From contig NZ_JAMDGZ010000014.1 of assembly GCF_028656935.1 (NCBI RefSeq), forward strand, positions 62,001-126,000: 64,000 nucleotides of DNA. Reading direction: 5' to 3'. Shown in pieces: positions 8,019 through 18,199 of this stretch; position 1 is the first letter of the stretch, and the number at the start of each line of letters is the position of its first letter. The DNA is from Pseudomonas rubra. GTDB lineage: Bacteria; Pseudomonadota; Gammaproteobacteria; Pseudomonadales; Pseudomonadaceae. Made by a program: the position numbers and the translations under genes. A model generated the notes under the pieces. It saw only the letters and a program-made list of their open reading frames with translations, was not told the origin of the DNA and made no database searches.

Positions 8019-8060
8019 CTGGTGCAGGCGCCTGTCCGATAACAACAAGAAGGCCGCGCC

Positions 8061-9155
8061 ATGTCGCTCACCCTCGAACATGTCAGCCGAACCGTGGATA
8101 ACCAGGTGTGCATTGACGATGCCTGCCTGAGTTTCGAACCTGGCTCGTTCAATGTCCTGCTTGGCCGCACCCTGGCCGGCAAAACCAGCCTCATGCGCCT
8201 GATGGCTGGGCTGGATCGTCCGGACCGTGGCCGGGTGTTGATGAATGGCGAGGATGTCACCGGTCGACCGGTGCGCCAGCGCAACGTATCGATGGTTTAC
8301 CAGCAGTTCATCAACTACCCGACGCTGAGCGTGTTCGAGAACATTGCCTCGCCCTTGCGCCAGGCACGCATGGCCGAGGAGCTGATCCGTGAGAAGGTCC
8401 AGCAGACCGCGCAGATGCTGCGCATCGAGCCGTACCTGCAACGCTTGCCGCTGGAACTGTCGGGCGGCCAGCAGCAACGTACGGCCATGGCCCGGGCGCT
8501 GGTCAAGGATGCCGAGCTGATCCTGTTCGACGAACCGCTGGTGAATCTCGACTACAAGCTGCGCGAAGAGCTGCGCCAGGAAATGCGTGAGCTGTTCGCC
8601 GCCCGCCATTGCATCGCTGTGTATGCCACCACCGAAGCCAATGAAGCCCTGGCTCTGGGCGGTACTACCACGATCCTTCATGAAGGGCGCATCGTGCAGA
8701 GTGGGCCCACCGCCCGGGTCTATCACCAGCCGCGCACGGTGCTGGCCGCTGAACTGTTTTCCGAGCCACCGATCAACCTGATGCCCGGGCGTATCAGTGG
8801 CAATGAAGTGAGCTTTGCCGGTGCCGTGCATTTCGCCATGAACGCTGACCTGCAGCGTATCGGCGATGGCGACTATCGCTTCGGAGTGCGCCCAAGCCAT
8901 ATCGCCCTGGTGCCGTCCAACGACGATGACCTGGAATTGGCGGTGTTGGTGGAACTGGCGGAAATCAGCGGTTCGGAAACCTTTCTGCATGTGCGCAACG
9001 AGCACTTTCGTCTGGTCCTGCACCTGCCGGGGGTGCACGAGTACCACGTCGATGCGCCGATCCGGGTGTTCATCCCAACCCACAAGCTGTTTGTCTTTGA
9101 CCCGGCCGGGCAACTGGTGCAGGCGCCGGGCCTGCGTGAAGCGAGGGGCGCCTGA
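8061..9155 (+). CDS. ABC transporter ATP-binding protein, GlpS-like
   Basis: 364-residue ATPase of the MalK/UgpC class, one of two unequal ATPases in the importer. Walker A reads GRTLAGKT (35-42), which is intact though unusual in composition. The signature is LSGGQ (133-137) and Walker B is ILFDE (154-158) followed by the D-loop LVNLD. The C-terminal third is the TOBE-like regulatory domain (FGVRPSHIALVP). The gene is first after the sigma-54 promoter. Its TGA shares bases with the ATG of the next ATPase (ATGA), indicating tight coupling. The paired-ATPase layout is that of the glycerol importer glpSTPQUV; the actual substrate here is not proven. Confidence 0.88.
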   Translation: MSLTLEHVSRTVDNQVCIDDACLSFEPGSFNVLLGRTLAGKTSLMRLMAGLDRPDRGRVLMNGEDVTGRPVRQRNVSMVYQQFINYPTLSVFENIASPLRQARMAEELIREKVQQTAQMLRIEPYLQRLPLELSGGQQQRTAMARALVKDAELILFDEPLVNLDYKLREELRQEMRELFAARHCIAVYATTEANEALALGGTTTILHEGRIVQSGPTARVYHQPRTVLAAELFSEPPINLMPGRISGNEVSFAGAVHFAMNADLQRIGDGDYRFGVRPSHIALVPSNDDDLELAVLVELAEISGSETFLHVRNEHFRLVLHLPGVHEYHVDAPIRVFIPTHKLFVFDPAGQLVQAPGLREARGA

Positions 9156-10248
9156 TGGCCGAGATTCGTCTGCAGCAACTGGCCCATAGCTATAGCCGCG
9201 ATCCGCAGGGGGCGGACGACTATGCATTGCGCGAGCTGGAGCATGTCTGGGAGCAGGGCGGTGCCTATGCCTTGCTCGGGCCGTCGGGTTGCGGCAAATC
9301 CACCTTGCTCAACATCATTTCCGGGCTGCTCAGCCCGTCTCACGGCCAGGTTTTGTTCGATGGCAAGGTGGTCAACGAACTGTCGCCACAGGCGCGCAAT
9401 ATCGCCCAGGTGTTCCAGTTTCCGGTGGTCTACGACACCATGACGGTGTTCGACAACCTGGCCTTTCCGTTGCGCAACCAGGGCCTGGATGAAGCGCGCA
9501 TCGCCAGCAAGGTGAAGGAAATCGCCGAGGTGCTGGAGCTGGGCAACCTGCTGAAAAAGAAAGCCCGCAATCTCAGCGCCGATGAAAAGCAGAAGGTGTC
9601 CATGGGTCGCGGCCTGGTGCGCGACGACGTCTCGGCGATCCTCTTCGACGAGCCACTGACGGTGATCGACCCGCACCTGAAATGGAAGCTGCGGCGCAAG
9701 CTCAAGCAGATCCATGAGCAGTTCAACATCACCATGATCTACGTCACCCACGATCAGCTCGAAGCGTCGACCTTCGCGGACAAGATCGCAGTGATGTACG
9801 GCGGGCAGATCGTCCAGTTCGGCACTCCCCGCGAGTTGTTCGAGCGCCCGCGGCACACCTTTGTCGGTTACTTCATCGGCAGCCCCGGGATGAACCTGAT
9901 TCCGGTGCAGGTGCAGCCCGGCGGGGTCGGCTTTGCCGCTATCCACCTGCCGTTGCCGTTGGATCTGCAAGAGCGCCTTGCGGCTTGCAGCCCCACGCAC
10001 TTGCAGGTGGGCATCCGCCCGGAATTCGTCCAGGTCTGGGATGCGCCCTTCGATGAAGGTTTCAGCGCCAGGGTGGTGGATGTCGAAGACCTGGGGACCT
10101 ACAAGATTCTCAGCCTCGACCTGCAAGGCGTGCCGCTCAAGGTGCGCCTGGGTGAGGACCGGACGCTGCCCGAAGGCCAGGCCTGGATCAGCTTCCCGGC
10201 GCAGTGGTTGATGCTCTATGCCGACGACGTGCTGCTGGAGGCCCGGTC

Positions 10249-10252
<4 letters not shown>
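9155..10252 (+). CDS. ABC transporter ATP-binding protein, GlpT-like
   Basis: 365-residue second ATPase. Walker A is canonical, GPSGCGKS (42-49), and Q-loop FQF is present. The signature motif is degenerate: LSADEKQK (140-147) replaces LSGGQ. Walker B AILFDEP is followed by LTVID in place of SALD. The C-terminal TOBE-like domain is normal. Because the partner ATPase has a canonical LSGGQ, the pair probably forms a heterodimer with one consensus and one altered nucleotide site. It is translationally coupled on both sides by ATGA overlaps. Confidence 0.88.
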
Positions 10253-11112
<860 letters not shown>

Positions 11113-11121
11113 GAGGCTGCC

Positions 11122-11922
<801 letters not shown>

Positions 11923-11932
11923 GGAGCGCGCG

Positions 11933-12205
11933 ATGGACTGGATGGCCTGGACCCTGCCGACGGCGATTTTCTTCGCCTCGATCGGCCTGTTGCTGCTGGG
12001 CATGACGCTGTATGAGCTGCGTCGGCCATGCGTCGAGCGACGCGGCTTTCTGCCGATTGCCACCACCCGTGGCGACCGGTTGTTCATTGGCTTGCTGGTC
12101 AGCGCTTACCTGCACCTGCTGGTAATCGGGCTCAGCGACTGGAACCTGTGGGTAGCCTCGCTGCTGTCTCTGGCCTGGCTGTTGGTGGTGATGCGCTGGG
12201 GTTAG
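11933..12205 (+). CDS. DUF2160 small membrane protein, GlpU-like
   Basis: 90-residue protein with two to three hydrophobic segments: TAIFFASIGLLLLGMTLYEL, a central LFIGLLVSAYLHLLVIGL and a final WVASLLSLAWLLVVM. A short positively charged loop RRPCVERRGFLPI lies between them. The start ATG at 11933 is 11 bp after the permease stop and has GAGG nearby. The position between the second permease and the binding protein is where glpU lies in the rhizobial glycerol ABC operon. Its function in the transporter is unknown. Confidence 0.8.
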   Translation: MDWMAWTLPTAIFFASIGLLLLGMTLYELRRPCVERRGFLPIATTRGDRLFIGLLVSAYLHLLVIGLSDWNLWVASLLSLAWLLVVMRWG

Positions 12206-12255
12206 CCGAAGGCAATCGGCACTGCTGCGTGAAAATACTCAATCGGGAGATCGCA

Positions 12256-13995
12256 ATGTTCGACAACAACAAGAACCGGCGACATTTGACCCTGGCAGCC
12301 CTGCTAGTGCTTGGCAGCTTTCACGCCAGCGCCTGGGCCGATGCCTACGAAGATGCCGCCAAGAAGTGGATCGGTAGCGAGTTCAAGCCTTCGACCCTGA
12401 CCCCCGAGCAGCAGCTCGACGAGTTGAAATGGTTCATCAAGGCGTCCGAGCCGTTTCGCGGGATGAAGATCAACGTGGTGTCGGAAACCATCGCCACCCA
12501 TGAGTACGAATCCAAGGTGCTGGCCAAGGCCTTCAGCGAGATCACCGGGATCAAGCTGACCCACGACCTGCTGCAGGAAGGCGATGTGGTGGAAAAACTG
12601 CAGACGCAGATGCAGTCGGACAAGAATATCTATGACGGCTGGGTCAATGACTCCGACCTGATCGGTACGCATTTTCGCTATGGCAAGACCGAATCCATCA
12701 CTGACCTGATGGCCAACGAAGGCAAGGATTTCACCTCGCCAACCCTGGACCTCAAGGACTTTATCGGCATCTCTTTTACCACCGCACCGGATGGCAAGAT
12801 CTATCAATTGCCCGACCAGCAGTTCGCCAACCTCTACTGGTTTCGCGCCGACTGGTTCGATCGCCCTGAGCTGAAGGCCAAATTCAAGGAGAAGTACGGC
12901 TATGAACTGGGTGTGCCGGTGAACTGGTCGGCCTATGAAGACATCGCCAAGTTCTTCAGCGAGGACGTCAAGCAGATCGATGGCAAGCGTGTCTACGGGC
13001 ACATGGACTATGGCAAGAAAGACCCGTCGCTGGGCTGGCGCTTCACCGACGCCTGGTTCTCCATGGCCGGTGGCGGCGACAAGGGCCTGCCCAACGGCTT
13101 GCCGGTGGATGAGTGGGGCATTCGCGTCGAAGACTGCCACCCGGTCGGCTCCAGCGTAACCCGCGGCGGCGACACCAACGGCCCGGCAGCGGTGTATGCC
13201 ACGCAAAAATATGTCGACTGGATGCGTACCTACGCGCCACCCGAGGCCCAGGGCATGACCTTCTCCGAGTCGGGGCCGGTGCCGGCTCAGGGCAACATTG
13301 CCCAGCAGATCTTCTGGTACACCGCCTTTACCGCCGACATGACCAAGCCTGGCCTACCGGTAGTGAATGCCGACGGCACACCGAAGTGGCGCATGGCGCC
13401 GTCTCCCAAGGGGCCTTACTGGGAAGAGGGCATGAAGCTGGGTTATCAGGACGCCGGCTCCTGGACCTTCCTCAAGTCGACTCCGGAGAAACAGCGCTTG
13501 GCTGCCTGGCTGTACGCCCAATTCGTCACCTCCAAGACTGTCTCGCTGAAAAAGACCATTGTCGGGCTGACGCCGATCCGCGAATCGGACATCAACTCCC
13601 AGGCCATGACCGACCTTGCGCCCAAGCTCGGAGGGTTGGTGGAGTTCTACCGCAGCCCGGCGCGGGTGCAATGGACCCCGACCGGCACCAACGTGCCCGA
13701 CTACCCACGCCTGGCGCAGTTGTGGTGGAGCCATATCGCTGAAGCGGCCAGTGGCGAGAAGACCCCGCAAGAAGCTCTGGACGGGCTGGCCCGTGACCAG
13801 GACAAGATCCTCGAACGCCTGGAGCGCTCCAAGGCCCAGGCGACCTGTGCGCCCAAGCTCAATCCGGAGCGCGATGCCCAGTACTGGTTCGACCAGCCGG
13901 GGGCACCGAAGCCCAAGCTGGCCAACGAGAAGCCCAAGGGCGAGACCGTCAGCTACAGCGAGCTGCTCAAATCCTGGGAGGCTGCACGTAAGTAA
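12256..13995 (+). CDS. Extracellular solute-binding protein, GlpV-like
   Basis: 579-residue periplasmic binding protein, longer than ordinary sugar-binding proteins but usual for GlpV-type proteins. The signal peptide is LTLAALLVLGSFHASAWA, cleaved near residue 30. The mature protein carries family-1 solute-binding landmarks such as FKGMK-like FRGMKINVVSETIATHEYE, the YQLPDQQFANLYWFRADWF segment and the late VGLTPIRESDINS region. It is last in the six-gene operon, 50 bp after the DUF2160 gene. A hairpin follows at 14000-14016. The substrate is inferred as glycerol or a related polyol. Confidence 0.87.
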   Translation: MFDNNKNRRHLTLAALLVLGSFHASAWADAYEDAAKKWIGSEFKPSTLTPEQQLDELKWFIKASEPFRGMKINVVSETIATHEYESKVLAKAFSEITGIKLTHDLLQEGDVVEKLQTQMQSDKNIYDGWVNDSDLIGTHFRYGKTESITDLMANEGKDFTSPTLDLKDFIGISFTTAPDGKIYQLPDQQFANLYWFRADWFDRPELKAKFKEKYGYELGVPVNWSAYEDIAKFFSEDVKQIDGKRVYGHMDYGKKDPSLGWRFTDAWFSMAGGGDKGLPNGLPVDEWGIRVEDCHPVGSSVTRGGDTNGPAAVYATQKYVDWMRTYAPPEAQGMTFSESGPVPAQGNIAQQIFWYTAFTADMTKPGLPVVNADGTPKWRMAPSPKGPYWEEGMKLGYQDAGSWTFLKSTPEKQRLAAWLYAQFVTSKTVSLKKTIVGLTPIRESDINSQAMTDLAPKLGGLVEFYRSPARVQWTPTGTNVPDYPRLAQLWWSHIAEAASGEKTPQEALDGLARDQDKILERLERSKAQATCAPKLNPERDAQYWFDQPGAPKPKLANEKPKGETVSYSELLKSWEAARK

Positions 13996-13999
13996 CCTG

Positions 14000-14044
14000 G
14001 GGCTGCTTTGCAGCCCATCGCTGGCAAGGCCAGCTCCCGCAGGT
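14000..14044 (+). terminator. Hairpin plus REP-like sequence after the importer operon
   Basis: GGGCTGC (14000-14006), loop TTT, GCAGCCC (14010-14016) form a strong short stem 4 bp after the binding-protein stop. No T-run follows. Immediately after it, CGCTGGCAAGGCCAGCTCC resembles a Pseudomonas REP unit (stem CTGGC/GCCAG). Confidence 0.5.
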
Positions 14045-14060
14045 CCAAACACCAGGCACA

Positions 14061-14093
14061 AAAAAACGGCACCCTCACAGGTGCCGTTTCTTA
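14061..14093. terminator. Bidirectional terminator between the importer operon and folD
   Basis: AAACGGCACC (14064-14073) and GGTGCCGTTT (14080-14089) form a perfect 10-bp stem with a 6-nt loop. It is flanked by an A-run on the left (terminating folD on the minus strand) and TTTCTTATTT on the right (terminating the plus-strand operon). Confidence 0.85.
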
Positions 14094-14108
14094 TTTCGCC
14101 ATCAACAC

Positions 14109-14963
14109 TTACTTATGCAGTTCTTCAGCCGCATACAATGTGTTCTCCAGCAGGCAGGCCCGGGTCATCGGCCCGACACCACCCGGCACCGGGGTGATCC
14201 AGCCAGCGCGGGGCAGGGCGGTCTCGTAGACCACGTCGCCGACCAGCTTGCCATCTTCCTGGCGGTTGATGCCGACGTCGATGACGATTGCGCCTTCCTT
14301 GATCCATTCACCCTTGACCAAGCCTGGCTTGCCAGCGGCAACCACCACCAGGTCGGCGCGGCCGACGTGGCCGGCCAGGTCCTTGGTGAAGCGGTGGGTG
14401 ACGGTCACGGTGCAACCGGCCAGCAGTAGTTCCATGGCCATTGGCCGGCCAACGATGTTGGACGCGCCGACAACCACCGCGTTCATGCCGTACAGGTCCT
14501 GACCGGTGCTTTCGAGCAGGGTCATGATGCCTTTTGGCGTGCACGGGCGCAGCAGCGGAATACGCTGGGCCAGGCGGCCGACGTTATACGGATGGAAACC
14601 ATCGACGTCCTTGTCCGGGCGAATGCGCTCGAGCAGCAGCGAGGCGTCCAGGTGCGCCGGCAGTGGCAGCTGCAGGAGGATACCGTCGATGTCAGGGGCA
14701 TCGTTGAGGCGATCGATCAGGTCGGTCAGGGCTTGCTGCGTGGTATCGCTGGGCAGGTCGAAGGCCTGGGAGATGAAGCCGACCTCTTCGCAATCCTTGC
14801 GCTTGTGCGAGACATAGACTTGAGACGCGGGGTCGGTGCCGACCAGGATCACCGCCAGGCCAGGCGTACGCAGGCCTTGCTGGCGACGCTCCACGACACG
14901 TTGGGCGATCTGCTGGCGCAGGCTGGCGGCGATCGCCTTGCCGTCGATAAGGTGTGCAGTCAT
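14109..14963 (-). CDS. folD: Bifunctional methylenetetrahydrofolate dehydrogenase / methenyltetrahydrofolate cyclohydrolase
   Basis: 284 residues, the usual FolD length. It interconverts 5,10-methylene- and 10-formyl-tetrahydrofolate with NADP+ in the cytoplasm. The active-site lysine lies in [14 protein letters not shown] near residue 55. The signature PLPAHLD, the [14 protein letters not shown] motif, the C-terminal GIMTLLE segment and the nucleotide-binding [18 protein letters not shown] are all present. It is transcribed away from the tRNA genes and ends against a bidirectional terminator. Confidence 0.97.
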   Translation of the reverse strand: MTAHLIDGKAIAASLRQQIAQRVVERRQQGLRTPGLAVILVGTDPASQVYVSHKRKDCEEVGFISQAFDLPSDTTQQALTDLIDRLNDAPDIDGILLQLPLPAHLDASLLLERIRPDKDVDGFHPYNVGRLAQRIPLLRPCTPKGIMTLLESTGQDLYGMNAVVVGASNIVGRPMAMELLLAGCTVTVTHRFTKDLAGHVGRADLVVVAAGKPGLVKGEWIKEGAIVIDVGINRQEDGKLVGDVVYETALPRAGWITPVPGGVGPMTRACLLENTLYAAEELHK

Positions 14964-15094
14964 GACGCGTGATTAACCATCGAGAAGGAATAAAAAGAGC
15001 GCGCATTCTCGCATGAAGGGGCCCGAGGGCAAAGGCGCTTGGTCCGGCAATTGCCCTAAGCCCTTAAATAAAATGAATTTTTTTTATAAAATAG

Positions 15095-15121
15095 TTGACG
15101 GGTTTTCCGCTCGTCTATAAG
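15095..15121 (+). promoter_or_regulatory. Candidate sigma-70 promoter for the tRNA cluster
   Basis: TTGACG at 15095-15100 and TATAAG at 15116-15121 are separated by 15 bp, slightly short. An AT-rich upstream stretch (15064-15093) resembles an UP element. The region lies about 125 bp before tRNA-Arg and no other gene uses it. Confidence 0.5.
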
Positions 15122-15247
15122 ATTCGTCGCACTTGTCGGGCAGAGCCTAGCACTGGTTAGCAAGGTCAGGCAGAGCGAGCGAATTTTAAGCTTGTTCGGT
15201 ACGGCTAAACGTTAATTTGTAATCGTCACAGAAAGCAGATTAAATAT

Positions 15248-15324
15248 GCGCCCGTAGCTCAGCTGGATAGAGCATCCGCCTTCTAAGCGGATGGTCGCAG
15301 GTTCGAGTCCTGCCGGGTGCGCCA
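15248..15324 (+). tRNA. tRNA-Arg(TCT)
   Basis: 77-nt cloverleaf starting GCGCCCGTAGCTCAGC and ending with encoded CCA. The anticodon loop is CTTCTAA, giving anticodon TCT. The acceptor stem GCGCCCG pairs with CGGGTGC (one G-T pair), and GGTTCGAGTCC gives the T arm. It is first of three tRNAs in one apparent transcript. Confidence 0.95.
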
Positions 15325-15365
15325 ATCGGCAGCTTTGGCACAAGTAAAGCGGTAACTGCAATATG

Positions 15366-15441
15366 GTGGGCGTAGCTCAGTTGGTAGAGCCCAGGATTGT
15401 GATTCCTGTTGTCGTGGGTTCGATTCCCATCGTCCACCCCA
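15366..15441 (+). tRNA. tRNA-His(GTG), copy 1
   Basis: 76-nt cloverleaf. The acceptor stem is GTGGGCG with CGTCCAC, the anticodon loop TTGTGAT gives GTG, and CCA is encoded. The G at 15365 supplies the histidine-specific extra G opposite discriminator C. The sequence is identical to the second copy 104 bp downstream. Confidence 0.95.
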
Positions 15442-15469
15442 TATGCAGTTTTGCGGTAAATGCAATATG

Positions 15470-15545
15470 GTGGGCGTAGCTCAGTTGGTAGAGCCCAGGA
15501 TTGTGATTCCTGTTGTCGTGGGTTCGATTCCCATCGTCCACCCCA
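15470..15545 (+). tRNA. tRNA-His(GTG), copy 2
   Basis: Identical in all 76 positions to copy 1, with the same preceding context (GCAATATG and then the -1 G). The period of 104 bp includes a spacer with GTTTTGCGGTAA, which resembles the GCGGTAA preceding copy 1. It is followed 8 bp later by a terminator. Confidence 0.95.
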
Positions 15546-15552
15546 TATTCCC

Positions 15553-15589
15553 AAAGGCGCCCGATGAAAATCCGGCGCCTTTGTTTTTT
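15553..15589 (+). terminator. Rho-independent terminator of the tRNA operon
   Basis: AAAGGCGCC (15553-15561) and GGCGCCTTT (15574-15582) form a 9-bp stem with a 12-nt loop, followed by the T-rich TTTGTTTTTT tract. Confidence 0.9.
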
Positions 15590-15615
15590 GCGCTGAAGCG
15601 CGAGAAAGCCTCGAG

Positions 15616-15646
15616 AAAGCCGCCTTGTGCGGCTTTTGTCGTTTTT
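15616..15646 (+). terminator. Second hairpin with T-run after the tRNA operon
   Basis: AAAGCCGC (15616-15623) and GCGGCTTT (15629-15636) pair across a 5-nt loop and are followed by TGTCGTTTTT. It could be a back-up terminator insulating the haem receptor gene from tRNA transcription. Confidence 0.65.
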
Positions 15647-15695
15647 GCAGTTCGAGTTCACCCTTCGGTTCTGCAAATAGAAATTAGTTTTAAAT

Positions 15696-15714
15696 AAAAC
15701 TGATTTTCATTTCC
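15696..15714 (+). promoter_or_regulatory. Candidate Fur box upstream of haem receptor
   Basis: AAAACTGATTTTCATTTCC shares about 12 of 19 positions with the Fur consensus, the best part being TGATTTTCATT. It lies 63 bp before the chosen GTG start in an AT-rich stretch. Iron control is expected for such a gene, but the match is only moderate. Confidence 0.35.
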
Positions 15715-15776
15715 CTTTTTCCATTCCTCGCGTGACCTCTCTTACAAGATCATTTCAATCTGCAAGGGAGCGCCTC

Positions 15777-18188
15777 GTGAAAAGCACACAGCCGGCCGCC
15801 GTTCAGCGGTTGCAGCACAACAATAAAGGCGGTGCATGGAAAATTGCGTGCAGTGCGCTGACGGCACTGGCATTGGTGGGTGCAGGTAGCGGCGCGTCGC
15901 TGGTATCTGCCGCTGAAAAGGCAACCACCCAGCAGGCGTCGCTGCGCAAGCACTATGTCATTGCGGCTGGGCCGCTGGCGCCTGCCTTGAACCAACTGGC
16001 TGCGGCCAGTGGGGTGATCCTCACCTTCGATCCGCAGCTTAGCGAGCATCGCAGCACCCAGGGGCTTGAGGGCGAATACACACTCAAGGAAGCCTTCGAC
16101 CTGTTGTTGATGGGCACTGGCCTGTGGGTTGAGCAGCTTAAGGATCACACCTTGGTGCTGCGGGTGAACGAGCGAAGCGACAGTGCCCTGGAAGTCGGAC
16201 CGACCATGGTCGGTGCCCTGGCCGAGCGGCCTGGGGCGATTCAGAGTAGCCGTGAAGTGCATCCTGAACGTCAGGATCTCAACAGTGTGGTGCGTTCGAT
16301 CCCTGGTACCTACACCCTGCATTCGCGTAGCCAGCCGGGGGTATCGGTGAACATTCGCGGCCTGGCCGGGTTGGGTCGGGTCAACACCATGATCGATGGC
16401 GTCACCCAGACCTTTCGCAACAATGCTGGCCACGGTTCGGGCGGGCCAATGGCTTTTGTCGATGCCAACCTGCTGGCTGGCGTCGATGTGCAGCGCGGTT
16501 CGGTGGACGGCGCTGAAGGTGCCAACACTCTGGGCGGTTCGGCGAATTTCCGTACCTTCGATATCGATGACATCGTCAAGCCAGACCATCGCGTAGGCCT
16601 GCGTACGACCTATCGCACCGGTAACAATGGCTACGGCAACACCCGCATGTTTGCCGCCGGTGCCCGCACCCGGCCGGAAGATGTCGAGGGTGTTTACGGC
16701 CTGGTCGCTGCCGTCAGCAGCACCCAGACTGGCGAATACAAGACCACCAATGGTCAGTCCAACGAATACGACACCACCAAGCAGAACCCGCGCTCCGGTT
16801 TGCTGAAGCTGCGCCTGCAGCCGAACGACATGCACCGCCTGGACCTGAGCGGGGTGAAGTATCGCAACGAGTTCTATCACAATTACCCCTGGCAGCTGGA
16901 CAACGAGACCTATCGGGCCAAGTACGCCTACACGCCCTACAGCGAATGGGTAAACCTGACGGTCAATGCCTACCAGAACAAGACCGAACTTGAGTATCCG
17001 CCGGTAGAAGAGTCCCACTACATTGGCCGCAAGACCCGCGACGATGCCCACGGTCTTGACCTGACCAACGTCAGTCGTTTCAGCCTCGGGCCGGTGGAAG
17101 CAAGCTGGAGCAATGGTGCGCGCTACTACACCGACGATTTTGTTGCCCAGACCCCGGAAAAACGTGGCGCCAACCCCGAAGGCAAGCAGACCACCCACAG
17201 CCTGTTCAGCACCCTGGAGTTCAACTACGACATCTATGCCCTGACCCTGGCCGGCCACTACGACGGCTACAAGGTCAGCGGCCATGTGCCCAAATGCTCG
17301 ATCATCGGCCAGTGCCGCGGCATCGACGGCGGCGACGTAGACATTACCCGTCGTGAGCACAGCTTCAATCCACGGGTCGGCTTTGCCGTGAAGCCCTATG
17401 ACTGGATGCAGCTCTACACCAGTTGGTCGCGTACCTCGCGGGCGCCACGGGTGCAGGAAATGTTTTTCGAAAAGGTGCCGCTTGAGGCCGATGCCAGCGA
17501 CGCCGACGGCGTCGGCGCCAACCCGTTCCTGCGTCAGGAGCGCTCGACCAACTACGAATTCGGGGTCAATTTCACCCGCAGCGGGTTGTTCAGCAATGAT
17601 GATTACGGGCAACTGAAGATCAACCGCTTCATCAGCAAAATCGATGGCTACATCACCCCGCAATCATTCGACATTGTCGATGACGACGGCGAAGAGTCGG
17701 CGAAGATGAACTGGGTCAATTGGCCGGAAGAAGTGCGCATGAGTGGCTATGAGCTCGAAGGTCGCTACGACGTCGGCTTCTTCTACGCCAACCTGTCGTG
17801 GACCAAGGCCACTACCCAGTCACCGACCACCTCCGGCATCGAGCTGGAAGATATCAATAGCCAGCCGGACCGCTTCTGGACCCTGGATCTGGGTACCCGC
17901 TGGCTCGACGAGCGCCTGGTGCTGGGCGCTCGTGGCGAATACGCAGGGCCGTCGGAAACCAGCTGGGACTGGTACGAGACGAAAAAATCCAATTCCACCG
18001 GGGTGATCTGGGACCTGTATGGCAGCTACCAGGTGCAGGACAACCTGAGCCTGTTCTTCAACGTCGAGAACGTTGGCAACAAGGTCTACAACAACAGTGC
18101 CTCGGTGGACTACCTGATGTCGGCGGTGATGGACCAGGGCAATGGCCGTGGTCGTACGACCTCGTTCGGCTTCACCCTCGAATACTGA
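15777..18188 (+). CDS. TonB-dependent haem/haemoprotein receptor with STN signalling domain
   Basis: Outer-membrane receptor of about 803 residues. I chose the GTG at 15777 because AGGGAG is centred at 15767. A GTG at 15732 is in frame but has no ribosome site. The parts in order are a signal sequence (ALTALALVGAGSGASLVSA), an STN domain (about 55-125, FDPQLSEHRSTQGLEGEY), a TonB-box-like LEVGPTMVG, a plug (SVNIRGLAGLGRVNTMIDGV) and a barrel ending in EY. SRAP near residue 554 and NPFL near 582 correspond to the FRAP/NPNL boxes of haem receptors. STN plus FecI/FecR nearby indicates cell-surface signalling. No histidine lies between the two boxes, unlike typical haem receptors. Confidence 0.88.
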   Translation: MKSTQPAAVQRLQHNNKGGAWKIACSALTALALVGAGSGASLVSAAEKATTQQASLRKHYVIAAGPLAPALNQLAAASGVILTFDPQLSEHRSTQGLEGEYTLKEAFDLLLMGTGLWVEQLKDHTLVLRVNERSDSALEVGPTMVGALAERPGAIQSSREVHPERQDLNSVVRSIPGTYTLHSRSQPGVSVNIRGLAGLGRVNTMIDGVTQTFRNNAGHGSGGPMAFVDANLLAGVDVQRGSVDGAEGANTLGGSANFRTFDIDDIVKPDHRVGLRTTYRTGNNGYGNTRMFAAGARTRPEDVEGVYGLVAAVSSTQTGEYKTTNGQSNEYDTTKQNPRSGLLKLRLQPNDMHRLDLSGVKYRNEFYHNYPWQLDNETYRAKYAYTPYSEWVNLTVNAYQNKTELEYPPVEESHYIGRKTRDDAHGLDLTNVSRFSLGPVEASWSNGARYYTDDFVAQTPEKRGANPEGKQTTHSLFSTLEFNYDIYALTLAGHYDGYKVSGHVPKCSIIGQCRGIDGGDVDITRREHSFNPRVGFAVKPYDWMQLYTSWSRTSRAPRVQEMFFEKVPLEADASDADGVGANPFLRQERSTNYEFGVNFTRSGLFSNDDYGQLKINRFISKIDGYITPQSFDIVDDDGEESAKMNWVNWPEEVRMSGYELEGRYDVGFFYANLSWTKATTQSPTTSGIELEDINSQPDRFWTLDLGTRWLDERLVLGARGEYAGPSETSWDWYETKKSNSTGVIWDLYGSYQVQDNLSLFFNVENVGNKVYNNSASVDYLMSAVMDQGNGRGRTTSFGFTLEY

Positions 18189-18199
18189 TGAGGCTCGCT

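Noticed and set aside
8061..9155. Defective Walker A in the first importer ATPase
   Set aside because: GRTLAGKT still fits GxxxxGK[ST]; the site looks intact although the residues are atypical.
15300..15560. CRISPR-like array from the repeated 76-base units
   Set aside because: The repeats are complete tRNA cloverleaves with anticodon GTG and CCA ends.
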